Source of the DNA: Candidatus Hydrogenedentota bacterium
GTDB lineage: Bacteria > Hydrogenedentota > Hydrogenedentia > Hydrogenedentales > SLHB01
Assembly (NCBI GenBank): GCA_003552485.1
Contig: PUMX01000005.1
Span: 1 to 7,871, forward strand
Length of the DNA stretch: 7,871 nucleotides
Reading direction: 5' to 3'
The position numbers and the translations under genes are program-made. How positions within the stretch are numbered: position 1 is the stretch's first letter; every line of letters starts with the position of its first letter. Shown piece by piece: positions 6,477 through 7,871 of the stretch. Under the pieces are notes generated by a model. The model had not been told where the DNA came from. It was given only the letters and a program-made list of their open reading frames with translations, and did no database searches.

Positions 6477-7721
6477 CTAATCCGTTTTGCGCAATACGAC
6501 TGCGCCGTGTGTTCCTCCAAAGCTCATCGCTACGGCGAGGGCCGTGCGCACGTCATTGTAACGAAGCTTGTTTGGCACGTAGTCCAAGTCGCAGTCGGGC
6601 GCGGCATTATCAAGATTGAGAGTAGGCGGGATTATGCCCTCGCTCATCGAGAACAGGCAGGCGGCCACACCAAACAAGCCGGCGACGGCATACGCCTGGC
6701 CGGTCATGGACTTTACCGAGGAAATAGGTATGCGGTACGCCCACTTGCCTAAGGCCTTCTTGTAAGCGTTCGTCTCGCAAACATCGTACATCTCGAGAGA
6801 GACCCCATGACATTGAACATAGTCGATATCGGCGGGGGTCATGCCCGCCAGCTTGATGGCCTGCTCAATGGCCCGAGCTAACGCCGTACCCTCCCGGTCC
6901 AGCAATAGGGGGTTTACTGCTTCCGTACTTGATGCGTACGACGCCACTTCAGCGAATATCCGGGCGCCGCGCGCGCGCGCTTTGTCAAGCCGTTCCAACA
7001 CCAATGCCACGGCGCCTTCGGCAAGGACGATTCCGTCGCGATCCCGGTCAAAAGGCCGCATAGCCCGCGTGGGCGCGTCGTTCCGGGTCGACAAGACGCC
7101 AAGCGAACACGCCGCAGCAAATGACAAGGGAAAGATGGGCGACTCGGTCGCCCCGATCAAGGCTGCGTCAACTTCGCCACTGCGAATCTGGCGCACACCC
7201 CATGACAACGTGTCTAATCCTGTATTACACCCACTGGAAATCGTCGTAGCCGGGCCTCGAAAACCATAGTCAACGCTTACGTTCACCGTCGCCGCATGCC
7301 CCGAGAACGCGGATGACCCAAACCTGTTGATTCTACGGTAACCGTGTGCCTCAAACGCTTTGTTCTGCTCTTGCCAGACCTCATTGGGCGAACCAATGCT
7401 TGTGCCGATTGCAGTAGCTAAACGTTCGGGGTCATAACCCGCCCGCCACAGTTCGGCGTCCTCGAGCGCCAAACGCGAAGATGCTATGGCTTGATGCACG
7501 TGCCGGTACCAGTGCCGAACTTGGCGCTTGCGCATGAAGTCCGCGGGATCGAAGTCCCAGAGCTCTCCCGCTATCTGGCACGGAAAGGCGGAAGGATCGA
7601 ACCTCGCCACGCGGCGTATCCCAGACACGCCGTCTTTTAGCGCGTCCCAAAACGCTCGGCGGCCCAGCCCATTCGACGCTAATACCCCCACGCCGGTAAT
7701 GACGACGGGCTCATTTACCAT
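6477..7721 (-). CDS. FabF-like beta-ketoacyl-ACP synthase with Cys-His-Gln active site
   Basis: A 414-residue thiolase-fold condensing enzyme, close to the usual FabF length, expected in the cytosol to extend an acyl chain by decarboxylative condensation on an acyl carrier protein. The N-terminus (VVITGVGVLASNGLG) and the body (GTSIGSPNE near 106-114, RPFDRDRDGIVLAEGA at 222-237) are typical of type II ketosynthases. The nucleophile is C165 in SSGCNTG. The first histidine is H305 in CHGVS, where the family normally has HGT. The second histidine, expected in KSMTGH, is Q342 in KSMTGQAYAVAG (codon CAG); the preceding lysine K337 is kept. The C-terminal loop SFGGTH (400-405) keeps the FGG gate but has His in place of the usual Asn. 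The ATG lies 2 nt after the stop of an upstream gene, and the stop lies 3 nt before the membrane kinase. It is probably a specialised ketosynthase (secondary lipid or polyketide) rather than the housekeeping FabF, because no fab genes adjoin it and the active site is altered. Substrate unknown. Confidence 0.93.
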   Translation of the reverse strand: MVNEPVVITGVGVLASNGLGRRAFWDALKDGVSGIRRVARFDPSAFPCQIAGELWDFDPADFMRKRQVRHWYRHVHQAIASSRLALEDAELWRAGYDPERLATAIGTSIGSPNEVWQEQNKAFEAHGYRRINRFGSSAFSGHAATVNVSVDYGFRGPATTISSGCNTGLDTLSWGVRQIRSGEVDAALIGATESPIFPLSFAAACSLGVLSTRNDAPTRAMRPFDRDRDGIVLAEGAVALVLERLDKARARGARIFAEVASYASSTEAVNPLLLDREGTALARAIEQAIKLAGMTPADIDYVQCHGVSLEMYDVCETNAYKKALGKWAYRIPISSVKSMTGQAYAVAGLFGVAACLFSMSEGIIPPTLNLDNAAPDCDLDYVPNKLRYNDVRTALAVAMSFGGTHGAVVLRKTD

Positions 7722-7723
7722 CG

Positions 7724-7871
7724 CTAGTTTCCCACAGCGGCGCGCAAGGAAGCAACGGGTGACGCGGCCATTGTGACCGGTCCGCAGCCGCGGCTGTTCA
7801 CCCGTTCAACTAACGCCGTAAGCCCATCAGTATCCCCGATTAAGAGGGCGCGTTGCAGGTTAACAAGAAAG
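7724..7871 (-). CDS. 3' end of an unrecognised gene (partial, 48 residues)
   Basis: On the minus strand one frame stays open from the right edge (first full codon at 7870) to a TAG at 7726-7724; the other two minus frames hit stops within a few codons of the edge. The visible tail starts FLVNLQRALLIGDTDGLTAL and ends AASPVASLRAAVGN. I do not recognise it. The stop lies 2 nt before the ketosynthase ATG, the spacing expected of co-translated operon genes, so it may belong to the same biosynthetic pathway, but that is inference from position. A real coding tail is more likely than a chance frame because of the spacing, though 48 codons is thin evidence. Confidence 0.6.
   Translation of the reverse strand, partial: FLVNLQRALLIGDTDGLTALVERVNSRGCGPVTMAASPVASLRAAVGN

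Noticed and set aside
6477..7721. Calling the ketosynthase housekeeping fabF
   Set aside because: It lacks the second catalytic histidine and is not next to acpP, fabD or fabG, so the symbol is not justified.

Overview
The window is a dense, roughly 60% GC (estimated by eye) bacterial segment in which every supportable gene lies on the minus strand, so transcription runs from the right edge to the left. Nothing identifies the organism firmly. A long multi-domain kinase with a 7TM-type sensor, a sigma-54 activator and a type II-like ketosynthase in one tight cluster would fit a Gram-negative environmental lineage (Deltaproteobacteria-like, Planctomycetota or Hydrogenedentota-like), but that placement is a low-confidence guess.

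Layout in the direction of transcription: (1) 7871-7724, the last 48 codons of an unrecognised gene; (2) 7721-6477, a FabF-like beta-ketoacyl-ACP synthase starting 2 nt after that gene's stop; (3) 6473-3963, a large membrane-bound histidine kinase (multi-TM sensor, GAF, PAS, HisKA, HATPase) starting 3 nt after the ketosynthase stop; (4) 3966-2041, a soluble receiver-GAF-PAS-HisKA-HATPase protein whose start overlaps the previous stop as ATGA; (5) 2066-660, an NtrC-type sigma-54 response regulator whose start lies inside the end of gene 4; (6) after a 154-nt gap, 505-80, a short MazG-type nucleotide pyrophosphohydrolase. Genes 1-5 are almost certainly co-transcribed and translationally coupled; mazG may be the tail of the same unit or independent. 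The promoter lies outside the window.

How they could work together: the membrane kinase (phospho-acceptor His606 intact) is the obvious phosphate donor for the NtrC-type regulator (Asp51), which would activate sigma-54 promoters elsewhere. The second kinase-like protein keeps its ATP-binding site and an intact receiver but has glutamine (Q427) where the phospho-acceptor histidine should be. It cannot be a conventional autokinase and is better read as a modulator, such as a phosphatase, a heterodimer partner or a phosphate sink. The adjacent ketosynthase also has an altered active site: the second catalytic histidine is glutamine (C165-H305-Q342). The most interesting feature is thus an operon joining a non-canonical ketosynthase to a three-protein signalling set that contains one intact and one acceptor-less kinase.
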